Counted from the first letter of the stretch, positions 47,189 through 55,823 are shown. The stretch: 64,000 nt of DNA from Rhodosalinus halophilus (GCF_003298775.1 NZ_QNTQ01000002.1:1-64000), one strand, 5' to 3'. Numbers and translations are program-made. Notes: generated by a model from the sequence alone, not told the origin.

Positions 47189-48637
47189 TCAGGCGCGCCA
47201 GAACGTCAGCGTGAAGATCACGTAGACCGCCAAAAGCTCGAGCCGGCCCACGAGCATGGCGAAGGCCAGCGTCCATTTCGCCGTGTCGTTGAGACCGGCG
47301 AAATTGCCCGTCGGTCCGATCTCCTCCCCGAGCCCCGGCCCGATATTGGCGAGCGCGGCCGCCGCGCCCGAGACCGATGTGACGAAATCCAGCCCCGTCA
47401 TGCTGAGCGCGACCGAGATCACGCCCAGCGTGACCACGAAGAAGACGAAGAACGCCATGACCGAGTTGAGCACGTCCTCGCTCACCGGCCGGCCCTGATA
47501 GCGCGGCTCGAAGACGCCGTGCGGCGCGTGGATGCGGGCGAGCTGCGCCCGGATCGAGGCGAAGAGCAGCTGATAGCGAAAGACCTTGACCGAGCAGGAG
47601 GTCGATCCCGCGCAGCCGCCCACGAGCCCGGCGAAGAAGAGCAGCAGCGCCGCGAAGGCGCCCCACTGCATGTAGTCCGCGCTGGCATAGCCCGTGCCCG
47701 TCATGATCGAGACCCCGTTGAACAGCGCGCCGCGCAGCGCGGGCTCCGTGAACGCGCCCGCCCCCAGCGCCTGCGCGGCCGTGAGCAGCACGACCAGCAC
47801 CGCCGCGATCCCCAGGAAGGCGTGAATCTGACTGTCGCGCAGCAGCGGCCGCGCCGTTCCGGCCGTGAACTGGACAAAGCGCACGAAGGGCAGCGCCGCC
47901 AGAACCATGAAGAGCGCGGCCCAGTAGTGCGTCGCCGGCCCGAAGGCGGCGAAGGAGGCGTCGTAGTTGGCGAAGCCGCCCGTGGCGATGGTCGTCATCG
48001 CGTGCACCGTCGCGTCGAAGGGGCTCATGCCCGAGGCGACATAGGCCAGCACGCAGAGCATGGTCAGCCCGACGTAGATCGAGGAGATGCGCGTCGCGAT
48101 CTCGGCCGCGCGCGGCAGGATCTTGCCCATCGTGTCGAAAGCCTCGGCGCGAAAGATCTGCATGCCGCCGACGCGCAGCTCCGGCAGGAACACCATCGCC
48201 ACGACGATGATGCCGATGCCGCCCAGCCATTGCAGCAGCCCGCGCCACAGCAGCAGGCCCGCGGGCAGCGTCTCGAGGCCGGTGAGCACCGTCGAGCCCG
48301 TCGTCGTCAGCCCCGACATCGCCTCGAAGAAGGCGTCCACCGCACGTGCCTCGGTCGCGCCGAAGGCGAAAGGCAGCGCGCCGAAGACCGGCAGCGCGAC
48401 CCAGACGCCGGTGGTCAGCAGGAAGGTCTGCTGCAGCGAGAGCCCCTGCTGCACCCCGTTGGCGCAGGCCAGCGCGATCAGACCGCCCGCGAGGCAGGTG
48501 ATCACCGCGCTCTGCGCGAAGACCGGCCAGTGGCCGTTGCCCGCCGCCAGATCGACCAGCAGCGGCAGGAGCATCGCCGCGCCCAGCGTCGCGACCAGCA
48601 GGCCGATCACATATCCCACCGGGCGCAGATCGAACAT
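47189..48637 (-). CDS. trkH: Trk-type potassium transporter, membrane subunit
   Basis: A 482-residue polytopic inner-membrane protein of the TrkH/KtrB superfamily. Four loop-helix repeats can be followed; pore-loop segments include GLTTTGSTVLTG and ATGGFANYDAS, and a later loop has GTGYASADY, then ALANIGPGLG. TrkH works with the NAD-binding TrkA, which is not in this window. The cation is expected to be K+, with H+ or Na+ symport or gating set by TrkA. It is convergent with the pseudoprotease gene, 13 bases apart. Confidence 0.92.
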   Translation of the reverse strand: MFDLRPVGYVIGLLVATLGAAMLLPLLVDLAAGNGHWPVFAQSAVITCLAGGLIALACANGVQQGLSLQQTFLLTTGVWVALPVFGALPFAFGATEARAVDAFFEAMSGLTTTGSTVLTGLETLPAGLLLWRGLLQWLGGIGIIVVAMVFLPELRVGGMQIFRAEAFDTMGKILPRAAEIATRISSIYVGLTMLCVLAYVASGMSPFDATVHAMTTIATGGFANYDASFAAFGPATHYWAALFMVLAALPFVRFVQFTAGTARPLLRDSQIHAFLGIAAVLVVLLTAAQALGAGAFTEPALRGALFNGVSIMTGTGYASADYMQWGAFAALLLFFAGLVGGCAGSTSCSVKVFRYQLLFASIRAQLARIHAPHGVFEPRYQGRPVSEDVLNSVMAFFVFFVVTLGVISVALSMTGLDFVTSVSGAAAALANIGPGLGEEIGPTGNFAGLNDTAKWTLAFAMLVGRLELLAVYVIFTLTFWRA

Positions 48638-48702
48638 GACGGCGAGCGTTGGCCCGGCCCCGCCGCGCTGTCAAGCGCGCCTTGCGCGGGACCGCGGCGC
48701 GG

Positions 48703-48749
48703 TGGCAGTCTGACGCGCGAGACGCGCGATGGCAGTCTGACGCGCGAGA
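48703..48749 (+). repeat. 20-bp perfect direct repeat upstream of a VOC gene
   Basis: TGGCAGTCTGACGCGCGAGA occurs at 48703-48722 and again, identical, at 48730-48749, a 27-base period. The second copy ends 11 bases before the VOC gene start and supplies part of the ribosome site region. It may be an operator pair or a recent slippage duplication. Confidence 0.7.
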
Positions 48750-48760
48750 GGAGCCGCACC

Positions 48761-49132
48761 ATGCAGTGGAAACCCGAGGGCTACACCAGCGTCGCGCCCT
48801 ACCTGATCGTCGCGGACGCGCAGGCGACGCTCGACTTCGCCGAGGCCGTCTTCGGCGCCCGGACCCTGCGCGTGCTGCGCGGCGAAGGCGGTGCGATCAC
48901 CCACGCCGAGACGCGCATCGACGACACGGTGGTGATGCTGGGCCAGGCGCCCGGCGGCCCCGCTGCCCATGTCCATGTCTATGTCGCCGATCCGGAGGCG
49001 GCGCAGCGCACCGCTCTGGACTTCGGCGCGCAGGAGGTCCAGCCGGTGCAGGATCAGCCCGACGGCGACCGGCGCGGCGGCGTGCGCGACGCCAACGGCA
49101 TCACCTGGTGGATGGGCCGGCGAAAGGACTGA
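48761..49132 (+). CDS. VOC-superfamily protein (PhnB/glyoxalase-like)
   Basis: A 123-residue small protein with the VOC beta-alpha-beta-beta-beta arrangement: SVAPYLIVADAQATLDFAEAVFG, then ITHAETRIDDTVVMLGQ and VHVYVADPEAAQ, ending RDANGITWWMGRR. This is the PhnB-like (DUF1428/glyoxalase) group with unknown substrate. Metal ligands of true glyoxalase I (His, Glu) are only partly apparent, so the activity is open. GAGGAG precedes the start. Confidence 0.85.
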   Translation: MQWKPEGYTSVAPYLIVADAQATLDFAEAVFGARTLRVLRGEGGAITHAETRIDDTVVMLGQAPGGPAAHVHVYVADPEAAQRTALDFGAQEVQPVQDQPDGDRRGGVRDANGITWWMGRRKD

Positions 49133-49201
49133 GGCCGGATCGGCCGGCCGCCTTCCGCCGCACGCCCCCCCACAGGCGCCGCGCCCGCGAGGAATCGCCG
49201 C

Positions 49202-49276
49202 GCCCGGTCCTTCCTCTTGCCGGAAATACCCCGGGAGGTGAGGCCCGGAACGGGCCGAGGGGGGCAGCGCCCCCCT
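49202..49276 (-). repeat. Dispersed two-hairpin repeat, copy F (between convergent genes)
   Basis: On the minus strand: AGGGGGGC/GCCCCCCT (49258-49276, loop 3), then GGCCCG/CGGGCC (49242-49256), then CACCTCCCGGGGTATTTCCGG and CAAGAGGAAGGACCGGG. It lies between the ends of the VOC gene and folE2. Confidence 0.8.
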
Positions 49277-49285
49277 GCCCGCGCT

Positions 49286-50380
49286 TCAGCCCGCGTGGAT
49301 CAGCGTCCCGAAGAGCCGAGGATCGAGACTCTCCGATGCGAAGGTCTCGCCCTCGGTGAGCACCGAGACCGCGTCGTGGCTGTGCAGGCTCTCCTGGTGG
49401 CTCGCCACCACGCGGAAGTCGCCCACCCGCGGGTCGCCCTCGAGTTCGGCGGCGAAAAGCCGCGCGGCGTCCTCCACGAAGATCGGGTTCGCGGCGTTGA
49501 GTTCGGCGAAGGCCTGCTCGTCCTCGCGCTTGACCATGACCTGCGTCTCGGTGGGCACCGCGCGGCGGCACATCTCGACCAGGTCCTCGAACCACAGGCA
49601 GCCGTCCTCGGTGAGCACGACCGAGAGCCGCGCGACCGAGCGTTGCGAGTGCGGCGTGGCGAGCTGGCCGCGCTCGCGCCGCGCGTGCTCGGACAGCTCC
49701 AGCGAACAGGGACAGGTCGAGGAATAGACGTAGTCGAGATGCAGGATGCGCCGGCGCACGCCCGCGCGCTCCACCAGCTCCAGCGCCATGTCGTAATACT
49801 GGTAGCCGGCGAGGCCCGAGCGCAGCGACTCGACCCGCATCGGGAAGGAGAGGCGCATCTGGATCCGCGCGTCGAGGCTCTCGAGCTCCGCCTTGTAGTC
49901 GTCGAGCGCCGCCTCGATCACGTCGAAGCTGAACACCCGCTCGGCATGGGTGTAGAAGCTCCGCATGATGCGGCTCATGTTGATGCCCTTCTTCTCGGCG
50001 TCGAGGCTCACGGTGCCGGTCACCGAGGTCTCCAGCGTCACGTCGCCACCCGCGCGCGTGCGGAACCGGATGGGCAGGCGGAAGTTGGAAATGCCGACAT
50101 GCTGGATCGGCCGGCGGGCCCCCCGGATGAGCGCGGCGGGGCCGTTCTGAAGGTCGGGCAGCGTGGCGCGGTAGGCCTCGTCGGCCGCGAAGCGCTCCGG
50201 ATAGACGCGCGAGAGCGCGGGGTAGTCTGAGGCGCCGGGCAGAAGACGCAGGATCGCGGGGTCGAGCGCGGCGATCTCGGCCTCGCTCGCCTGCTCCATC
50301 CAGCGGCGCAGCTTGTCGAGCGCGGCTTCGGCTTCGTCGCGGCCGGGCGTCCGGTCGAGATCGGAGAGATGGATGTTCAT
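49286..50380 (-). CDS. folE2: GTP cyclohydrolase FolE2 (GCYH-IB)
   Basis: A 364-residue GTP cyclohydrolase of the FolE2 family, which opens GTP to start folate synthesis, using metals other than zinc. The conserved cysteine block STCPCSLELSEH and the core IQHVGISNFRLPIR and VTGTVSLDAEKKGINMSR identify the family, which is unrelated in sequence to FolE. The length fits the family. In several bacteria FolE2 is part of the zinc-starvation response; no Zur box was recognised here. It starts at 50380. An upstream in-frame ATG lacks a ribosome site. Confidence 0.95.
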   Translation of the reverse strand: MNIHLSDLDRTPGRDEAEAALDKLRRWMEQASEAEIAALDPAILRLLPGASDYPALSRVYPERFAADEAYRATLPDLQNGPAALIRGARRPIQHVGISNFRLPIRFRTRAGGDVTLETSVTGTVSLDAEKKGINMSRIMRSFYTHAERVFSFDVIEAALDDYKAELESLDARIQMRLSFPMRVESLRSGLAGYQYYDMALELVERAGVRRRILHLDYVYSSTCPCSLELSEHARRERGQLATPHSQRSVARLSVVLTEDGCLWFEDLVEMCRRAVPTETQVMVKREDEQAFAELNAANPIFVEDAARLFAAELEGDPRVGDFRVVASHQESLHSHDAVSVLTEGETFASESLDPRLFGTLIHAG

Positions 50381-50524
50381 GGCTTCGTGCCCTCTGGTCC
50401 CTGTCCGGGAGGTGAACATAGGCCGCGCCACCGGACAATTCCAATTGTCACGGAAATTTTGTGCGCGCAGGCACGCGAGGAGGGTCTGCGCTGCGGCACC
50501 GAGGCGCCGGGGCGTCGTCTCGCG

Positions 50525-50556
50525 CGAAGAGCGCCCGCAAGGGCGCGATGAGGCGC
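50525..50556 (+). repeat. GNRA-hairpin repeat, locus ii (downstream of metZ)
   Basis: GCGCCC-GCAA-GGGCGC (50531-50546) is flanked by GAAGA and CGATGAGG. The loop GCAA is a GNRA tetraloop. A weaker partner with GGGGCGTCGTC lies just to the left (about 50508-50520). It begins right at the 3' end of metZ. Confidence 0.65.
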
Positions 50557-50560
50557 TTCG

Positions 50561-51742
50561 TCACACCGCGTCCAGCGCCCGGCTCAGGTCCGCGATCAGA
50601 TCCTCTGGATCCTCCAGCCCCACCGAGAGCCGCACCAGCCCCGGCGTGATCCCCAGCGCCGCCTTCTGCGCCTCCGCCAGCCGCTGGTGCGTCGTGGTGG
50701 CCGGATGCGTGGCGATCGACTTCGCGTCGCCCAGGTTGTTCGATATCAGGACGATCCCCAGCGCGTCGAGAAAGCGGAAGGCGGCGTCCTGTCCGCCCGC
50801 CACCTCGAGCGCCAAGAGCGTGCCGCCGGTGCCCATCTGCCGTTGCGCGAGCTCGAACTGCGGATGCGACGGCAGGCCCGGATAGATCACGCGGGCGAGC
50901 GCGGCATGCCCTTCGAGCGCCGCGGCGATCCGCGCCGCCGTCTCCGCCTGCGCGCGCACGCGCAGGTCGATGGTCTCGAGCCCCTTGAGCATGACCCAGG
51001 CGTTGAAGGGCGATAGCGCGCCCCCGGTGTGCTTCATGTAGGTCTCCACCGGCCCGCGCACGATCTCGCGGGGGCCCAGGATCACGCCGCCCAGCGTCCG
51101 CCCCTGCCCGTCGATGTGCTTGGTCGCCGAGTAGATCACGATGTCCGCGCCCTGCGGGACGGCCCGGCTGAAGACCGGCGTGGCGAAGACGTTGTCCACC
51201 ACCACCAGCGCCCCCGCGGCATGGGCGATCTCGGCCACCGCGGCGATGTCGATCACCTCGAGCGCCGGATTCGAGACCGATTCGAAGAACACCAGTTTCG
51301 TCTCCGCGCGCACCGCCGCGCGCCAGGCGTCGAGGTCGGTGCCGTCCACCAGCGTCACCTCGACGCCGAAGCGGGCGAGCACCTCCTCGAGCACGTAGAG
51401 GCAGGACCCGAAGAGCGCGCGGGAGGCCACGACATGATCGCCCGCCCGCGTCAGCGCCATGAGCGCGCCCGCGACCGCGGCCATGCCCGAGGCGGTGGCG
51501 AAGCCGGCCTCGGTGCCCTCGAGCGCGGCGATGCGGTCCTCGAAGGTGGCCACGGTCGGGTTGCCGTAGCGCGCGTAGATGAACTCGTCCGGCCCCGCCT
51601 CGCGAAAGCGCGCCTCGGCCGCCGCGGCGCTGTCGTAGACGAACCCCTGCGTCAGATGCAGCGCCTCGCTCACCTCGCCGTATTGCGAGCGGCGCGCGCC
51701 GCCGTGCACGAGCCGCGTGCGCGGCCTCCAGTCCTCGGCCAT
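50561..51742 (-). CDS. metZ: O-succinylhomoserine sulfhydrylase
   Basis: A 393-residue PLP enzyme of the Cys/Met metabolism family, making homocysteine from O-succinylhomoserine and sulfide in methionine synthesis. The PLP lysine is Lys208 in IYSATKHIDGQGR; YARYGNPT and SGMAA bind the cofactor phosphate. The IYSATKHIDGQGR motif and length point to MetZ rather than MetB. Two ATGs lie 6 bases apart; 51742 is preferred since GGGGAGG has correct spacing to it. Expression is expected to be switched by the SAM-II riboswitch and attenuator upstream. Confidence 0.93.
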   Translation of the reverse strand: MAEDWRPRTRLVHGGARRSQYGEVSEALHLTQGFVYDSAAAAEARFREAGPDEFIYARYGNPTVATFEDRIAALEGTEAGFATASGMAAVAGALMALTRAGDHVVASRALFGSCLYVLEEVLARFGVEVTLVDGTDLDAWRAAVRAETKLVFFESVSNPALEVIDIAAVAEIAHAAGALVVVDNVFATPVFSRAVPQGADIVIYSATKHIDGQGRTLGGVILGPREIVRGPVETYMKHTGGALSPFNAWVMLKGLETIDLRVRAQAETAARIAAALEGHAALARVIYPGLPSHPQFELAQRQMGTGGTLLALEVAGGQDAAFRFLDALGIVLISNNLGDAKSIATHPATTTHQRLAEAQKAALGITPGLVRLSVGLEDPEDLIADLSRALDAV

Positions 51743-51779
51743 GGCCATCCTCCCCGAAGCGCGCACCGCGCGCCTCACG

Positions 51780-51815
51780 AAAAAGCCCCCGCGACGCGGT
51801 CAAGCGAACGGGGGC
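51780..51815 (-). terminator. Riboswitch-linked terminator ahead of metZ
   Basis: On the minus strand GCCCCC (51810-51815) pairs with GGGGGC (51785-51790) over a 19-base loop and is followed by TTTTT (51780-51784). It lies between the SAM-II aptamer and the metZ start, where read-through would be decided by SAM. Confidence 0.8.
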
Positions 51816-51828
51816 GGGTCCGGCCTGA

Positions 51829-51883
51829 CCTCTTTAGCGGCTTGTTTAACGTGGCCCGCAATCCGGCAACAAATCGCCACGGT
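51829..51883 (-). ncRNA. SAM-II riboswitch
   Basis: Read on the minus strand: CGTGGCGATTTG, then CCGGATTGCGGGCCACGT, TAAACAAGCCGCTAAAGAGG. These are the conserved strings of the SAM-II pseudoknot (GATTTG, GGATTGC, CCACGTTAAA, GCTAAA), known from alphaproteobacterial methionine genes. SAM binding should lower metZ expression, here probably through the downstream terminator as well as the ribosome site. Confidence 0.93.
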
Positions 51884-51887
51884 CGCC

Positions 51888-51916
51888 CGGATACCGCCGG
51901 CACTGTTGCAGGTCAA
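51888..51916 (-). promoter_or_regulatory. Promoter of the SAM-II riboswitch-metZ transcript
   Basis: On the minus strand TTGACC (51911-51916) and TATCCG (51888-51893) are 17 bases apart. The predicted transcription start (about 51881-51882) coincides with the first base of the aptamer, which is strong positional support. Confidence 0.65.
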
Positions 51917-52004
51917 CACCGTCACCGCCCCGTCATGCGTCCGTCACCGATCCTTTGCAGAAGAGGGCTAAGCGCCCCACAACATCTGGTAGGAGGCGGG
52001 ACCG

Positions 52005-52928
52005 ATGACGCTAGTCCGACTCGATGTCCTGGGCGACAGGACGCATCTGCACGGGCTGGGCGAGGCGCCCGGTCCCTTCCTCGCCGAAGCCCTGCACGGC
52101 ACCGACGGCCCAATCGTGGCGATGATCCACGGCTACAAGTTCGTGCCCGGCCATCCCGACCGCTGCCCGCACCGGCACATCCTGGGCCTCGAGGCGCGCG
52201 ACGACTGCTGGAAGGCGCTGAGCTGGCCCCGCGCGCTGGGCTTCACCGGCACCGGGCCGGCAGAAGGGTTGGCGATCGCCTTCGGCTGGCACGCCCGCGG
52301 GACGATCTGGGAGGCTTGGCGCCGGGCCGAGGCCGCCGGCGCGGCGCTCGCCGGGACGGTCGAGTTGCTCGCCGCCGCCGCGCCCGGCCGGCCCGTGCAT
52401 GTCGTCGCGCATTCGCTGGGCGCGCGCGTCGCGCTCGCCGCCATGCGGCGCGCGCCCGAGGGCGCCTTCGGCCGGGTGATCCTGCTCGCCGGCGCGGACT
52501 ACGCCGGCGCGGCCGAAGCCGCGCTCGACGCACCGGGTGGGCGCGGCGCCGAACTCGTCAACGTGGCCAGCCGCGAGAACCTGCCGTTCGACCTGATGAT
52601 CGAGGGTCTCGTCGCCCCGCCGAGGCGCGGAGACGTCACGCTCGGCCGCGGCCTCGGGGCCGGGCCCCGGCGGCTGACGCTGCGCCTCGACGACGCGCGC
52701 ACGCTCGCCGCGCTGGCCGCGCGCGGCTTCGCGATCGCCCCGCCCGAGCGGCGCATCTGCCACTGGTCGGCCTATCTGCGCCCCGGCGTCTTCGCCTTCT
52801 ACCGGGCGCTGCTCCGCGAGCCCGCGCGCACGCCCCTCGCGCCGCTCGCCGCCGCGCTCGCGCGCCCCGCCCAGGCGGCGCGCCCCAGGGCCCCGGCCTT
52901 GCCATCCGCCGCGAATGCGCCATCCTGA
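52005..52928 (+). CDS. Alpha/beta hydrolase-like protein
   Basis: A 307-residue protein. IVAMIHGYKF is the oxyanion-type strand-turn, and VVAHSLGAR is the nucleophile elbow (GxSxG variant HSLG, Ser at about 142). A late DxxxH region is less certain. It is reminiscent of the DUF900/lipase-like group. The substrate is unknown. TAGGAGGCGGG gives a good ribosome site. It is divergent from metZ and followed 23 bases later by a GST gene. Confidence 0.75.
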   Translation: MTLVRLDVLGDRTHLHGLGEAPGPFLAEALHGTDGPIVAMIHGYKFVPGHPDRCPHRHILGLEARDDCWKALSWPRALGFTGTGPAEGLAIAFGWHARGTIWEAWRRAEAAGAALAGTVELLAAAAPGRPVHVVAHSLGARVALAAMRRAPEGAFGRVILLAGADYAGAAEAALDAPGGRGAELVNVASRENLPFDLMIEGLVAPPRRGDVTLGRGLGAGPRRLTLRLDDARTLAALAARGFAIAPPERRICHWSAYLRPGVFAFYRALLREPARTPLAPLAAALARPAQAARPRAPALPSAANAPS

Positions 52929-52951
52929 CGCGCGACGTGAAAGGAGGCGCC

Positions 52952-53659
52952 ATGACCACGCCCATAGACCTGTACTACTGGCCCACGCCGAACGGCTGGA
53001 AGATCACCATCGCCCTCGAGGAGATGGGGCTGCCCTACGCCCTGCATCTCGTGAACATCGGCAAGGGCGAGCAGTTCGACCCCGACTTCCTGAAGATCGC
53101 GCCCAACAACCGGATGCCGGCGATCGTGGACCCGGACGGCCCCGACGGCGCACCCATCTCGGTCTTCGAATCCGGCGCGATCCTGCAGTATCTCGCCCGC
53201 AAGACCGGTCTCTTCTACGGCGAGAGCGAGCGCGAGCGCGTCGCGGTCGAGCAGTGGCTGATGTGGCAGATGGGCGGCCTCGGCCCGATGGCCGGGCAGG
53301 CGCACCACTTCATCAAATATGCCCCCACCATGGACCCGCCGCAGGATCTGCCCTACGCCAAGGACCGCTACCGCAACGAGACCGGGCGCCTGTATCGCGT
53401 GCTCGACACGCAGCTCGGCCAGAACGAATACGTCGCCGGCGACTTCTACTCCATCGCCGACATGGCGATCTGGCCCTGGGCCTCGCTCTGGGAGGGCCAG
53501 GAGCAGACGCTGGAGGACAAGCCCAACATGAAGCGCTGGCTCGATCTCGTCGCCGCGCGGCCGGCGGTGCAGACCGGCCGCGCCGTGGCGAAGGACCAGC
53601 GCGGCGACGGCGCCACCGACCGCGAGGCGCAGAAGATTCTCTTCGGACAGAAGGGCTGA
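52952..53659 (+). CDS. Glutathione S-transferase (YfcG/Nu-like)
   Basis: A 235-residue GST. The thioredoxin-like N-terminal half has TPNGWKITIALEEMGLPY, with the Thr/Asn pair (11-14) that replaces a catalytic Tyr in YfcG-type enzymes. NNRMPAIVD and FESGAILQYLA bind the gamma-glutamyl group. The helical C-terminal half has YSIADMAIWPW. YfcG-like enzymes reduce disulfides with glutathione. It is likely co-transcribed with the hydrolase gene upstream, AGGAGG before the start. Confidence 0.92.
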   Translation: MTTPIDLYYWPTPNGWKITIALEEMGLPYALHLVNIGKGEQFDPDFLKIAPNNRMPAIVDPDGPDGAPISVFESGAILQYLARKTGLFYGESERERVAVEQWLMWQMGGLGPMAGQAHHFIKYAPTMDPPQDLPYAKDRYRNETGRLYRVLDTQLGQNEYVAGDFYSIADMAIWPWASLWEGQEQTLEDKPNMKRWLDLVAARPAVQTGRAVAKDQRGDGATDREAQKILFGQKG

Positions 53660-53757
53660 CGCCGCCGCGCACGCCGGCCCCGGTCCCGACCGCCGTTGAC
53701 CGGCGGCGGGCGCGGGGCGACACTCCCTGCCGTCCGACACAGGGAGGAGGATGACAG

Positions 53758-54237
53758 ATGCGCGACGAACAGACCTATCCCGACCGGCAGGACCACGAGG
53801 TGTGGGAGGACGGCAGCCTCGTGGTCCGGGCCGAGCAGATCGACTGGGTGCCCTGGGCGCTGCCGGGCACCTGGTTCAAGCTGCTGGACTACAACCGCAA
53901 CCACTCGTGGTTCGTGTTCCTGCTCAAGGTGGACCCGGACGCGCCTGAGGTGACGCACAAGCACATCGGCGCGGCCAACGCCTACATCCTTCAGGGCGGG
54001 TTCTCCTACGACAAGGGCGGCGTGCGCGCGGGCGACTACTTCGTCGAGGCCGGCGGCATCTCGCACACGCCCAAGAGCGATCCCGACGGCTGCATCATGC
54101 TGGGCTTCACCAACGGCGCGCTGGCCGGGCTCGACGAGGACGGCTCGCCCGCCGGCATCATCGACGTCGACTGGATGGTGGAGCAGGCGAAGGCCCACGG
54201 CGCCTTCGGCCATCTCGAGAAGGCGGTGCGCAGCTGA
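53758..54237 (+). CDS. Cupin-domain protein (DAD/ChrR-like)
   Basis: A 159-residue single cupin barrel. The metal-binding motif 1 is seen in THKHIGAANAYILQGG, and motif 2 in DYFVEAGGISHTP. The overall pattern resembles 2,4'-dihydroxyacetophenone dioxygenase-type cupins, which bind iron or zinc with four His/Glu ligands. Whether it is an oxygenase or a binding protein cannot be told. The start has GGAGGAGG ahead. It ends at a GNRA-hairpin repeat. Confidence 0.8.
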   Translation: MRDEQTYPDRQDHEVWEDGSLVVRAEQIDWVPWALPGTWFKLLDYNRNHSWFVFLLKVDPDAPEVTHKHIGAANAYILQGGFSYDKGGVRAGDYFVEAGGISHTPKSDPDGCIMLGFTNGALAGLDEDGSPAGIIDVDWMVEQAKAHGAFGHLEKAVRS

Positions 54238-54245
54238 TCGCGCCC

Positions 54246-54302
54246 TGCGCGTCCGCCCTCGCGGGCGTCCTCGCGAAGAGGCCCGCGAGGGCCGATGAGC
54301 GC
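54246..54302. repeat. GNRA-hairpin repeat, locus iii (between convergent genes)
   Basis: Two hairpins in mirror arrangement: CGCCC-TCGC-GGGCG (54254-54267, GCGA on the minus strand) and GGCCC-GCGA-GGGCC (54280-54293). Together they also form one imperfect inverted repeat of about 28 bp, so the locus can fold as two short GNRA-capped hairpins or one long stem. It lies between the ends of the cupin gene and yciB. Confidence 0.75.
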
Positions 54303-54307
54303 CCCCG

Positions 54308-54928
54308 CTAGCCCTTGCCCTCGTCCTCGATATGGTGCTGCAGCGCCACGATCTGCCACCAGAGGAAGGCGAAGAGCAGCAGCGGAAAGCCGAAGGTCTC
54401 GATCTTCACCCATGTGTCCGTGGACATGGTCCGCCAGACCACCTCGTTGCCCGCGGCGAGCGCCGCGAACATGCCCGTCAGCCGCCGGGTGAGGATCATC
54501 CAGCCCTCCTGCGTCATCGGCAGCGCCTCCGAGAGCACGTAGGCCAGCAGGCTGCGCCCGAGCAGGAGCCCCAGCCCCAGAAGCGCGGCGAAGAAGCCGT
54601 AGACGATCGTCGTCTTCATCTTGAAGAAGCGCTCGTCGTTGAACCAGGCGGTGAGCGCGCCGAAGACCACCACCATCAGCGCGGTGAAGACCTGCATGCG
54701 CGACAGCTTCCCCGTCAGCCACCACAGCGCGCCCATGGCCGCCAGCAGGATGGGCACGAAGGCCACGGTGGCGACGATGAAGCCGGAATACTCCGCGCCG
54801 CCGAAGGTGAAGACCTCGTCCCTGAGCCGCAGGTAGATCACGAAGAACAGCAGCGGCGGTCCCAGCTCCAGCGTCTGCTTGAGCCAGGGCGAGATCGGTT
54901 TCGGGTCGGTGGAGCGGTTCTCAGCCAT
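54308..54928 (-). CDS. yciB: Inner-membrane septation protein YciB/IspZ
   Basis: A 206-residue polytopic membrane protein of the intracellular septation A family, needed for normal cell division and cell-envelope synthesis. It has LELGPPLLFFVIYL near the start, FGALTAWFNDERFFKMKTTI in the centre (family signature) and a C-terminal helix pair. Five to six helices are visible. It overlaps the DMT permease gene by 8 bases, downstream of it in the same direction. Confidence 0.94.
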   Translation of the reverse strand: MAENRSTDPKPISPWLKQTLELGPPLLFFVIYLRLRDEVFTFGGAEYSGFIVATVAFVPILLAAMGALWWLTGKLSRMQVFTALMVVVFGALTAWFNDERFFKMKTTIVYGFFAALLGLGLLLGRSLLAYVLSEALPMTQEGWMILTRRLTGMFAALAAGNEVVWRTMSTDTWVKIETFGFPLLLFAFLWWQIVALQHHIEDEGKG

Positions 54929-55823
54929 TGGCTTCCACTATCACGGCCCCCGCCGCGATCAAGGCCATCAGCACGATCCGCCGCGGGCCGACCGTCTCCT
55001 TCAGCGCGAGCCAGCCGATCAATGCGGCGAAGACGGTCGATGTCTCGCGCAGCACGGCGGCCTCGCCCACCTCGTCGAGCCGCGTGGCCAGCATCACCGA
55101 GCCGAAGCTGCCGAAGGCCACGAGCGCGCCGATCACGCCCCGCAGCATGAGACCGGCGGCCGGTGGCCGGTCGGGCATCCGCCGCCAGTAGAGATAGACG
55201 AAGCCCGGGATCATGATCCCGTCGAGAAAGAAGAACCAGGCGAGAAAGGTGAAGGGATCGGCCGTCGCCCGGATGCCATAGGCGTCCCACGTCGTGTAGA
55301 GCGCGACGAAGAGGCCCGTCGCGAAGGCGAGGCCGAGAGCGGCGGGCAGCGTCTCGCGCGCGGTGGGCCAGAAGGCGAGGTTGTAGGCGGCAAGCCCGAA
55401 GATGCCGGTCAGCAGCACCGCAAGGCCCAGCCATTGCGCCGGGCTGAACGCCTCGCCGAAGATCACCAGCGCACCGATGACGGCGAAGAGCGGCCCGGTG
55501 CCGCGCACCACCGGGTAGACCACGGTGTAGGCGCCCTTGGTGTAGGCGAGCCCCTGCAGAATCTTGTAGCCTAGGTGAATGAGCATCGCGCCGGCGAAGA
55601 TCGGCCACATGTGCGGCTCCGGCCAGGGCACGACGAAAAGCGCGAAGGGCGCGGCCATCGCGGCGTAGGAGGCGTCGATCGCGCCGCGGCTGAGCCAGGG
55701 ATCGTGCCGCCCCTTCTGCAGCGCGCCGAAGACCGCGTGCAGGAAGGCCGCGAAAAGCGCGAGCGCGGCGGCGAGCGTCTCTCCCTCCGGCGTGCCTTCG
55801 AGGCTGACGAGCCAGGCGCTCAT
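54921..55823 (-). CDS. EamA/DMT-family permease
   Basis: A 300-residue inner-membrane transporter with about ten helices in two EamA-like halves (ALALFAAFLHAVFGALQKG at the start of the first; second half from about 155). The last helices carry LIGWLALKETVGPRRIVLMALI, a DMT-family feature (LKExxxxxxxxGxxLI). The substrate is unknown. The start at 55823 leaves 48 bases to the divergent mgtC gene. It overlaps yciB by 8 bases. Confidence 0.86.
   Translation of the reverse strand: MSAWLVSLEGTPEGETLAAALALFAAFLHAVFGALQKGRHDPWLSRGAIDASYAAMAAPFALFVVPWPEPHMWPIFAGAMLIHLGYKILQGLAYTKGAYTVVYPVVRGTGPLFAVIGALVIFGEAFSPAQWLGLAVLLTGIFGLAAYNLAFWPTARETLPAALGLAFATGLFVALYTTWDAYGIRATADPFTFLAWFFFLDGIMIPGFVYLYWRRMPDRPPAAGLMLRGVIGALVAFGSFGSVMLATRLDEVGEAAVLRETSTVFAALIGWLALKETVGPRRIVLMALIAAGAVIVEANG

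Noticed and set aside
51749-52000. A protein-coding reading of the metZ upstream region
   Set aside because: The sequence is explained in full by promoter, SAM-II aptamer and terminator.
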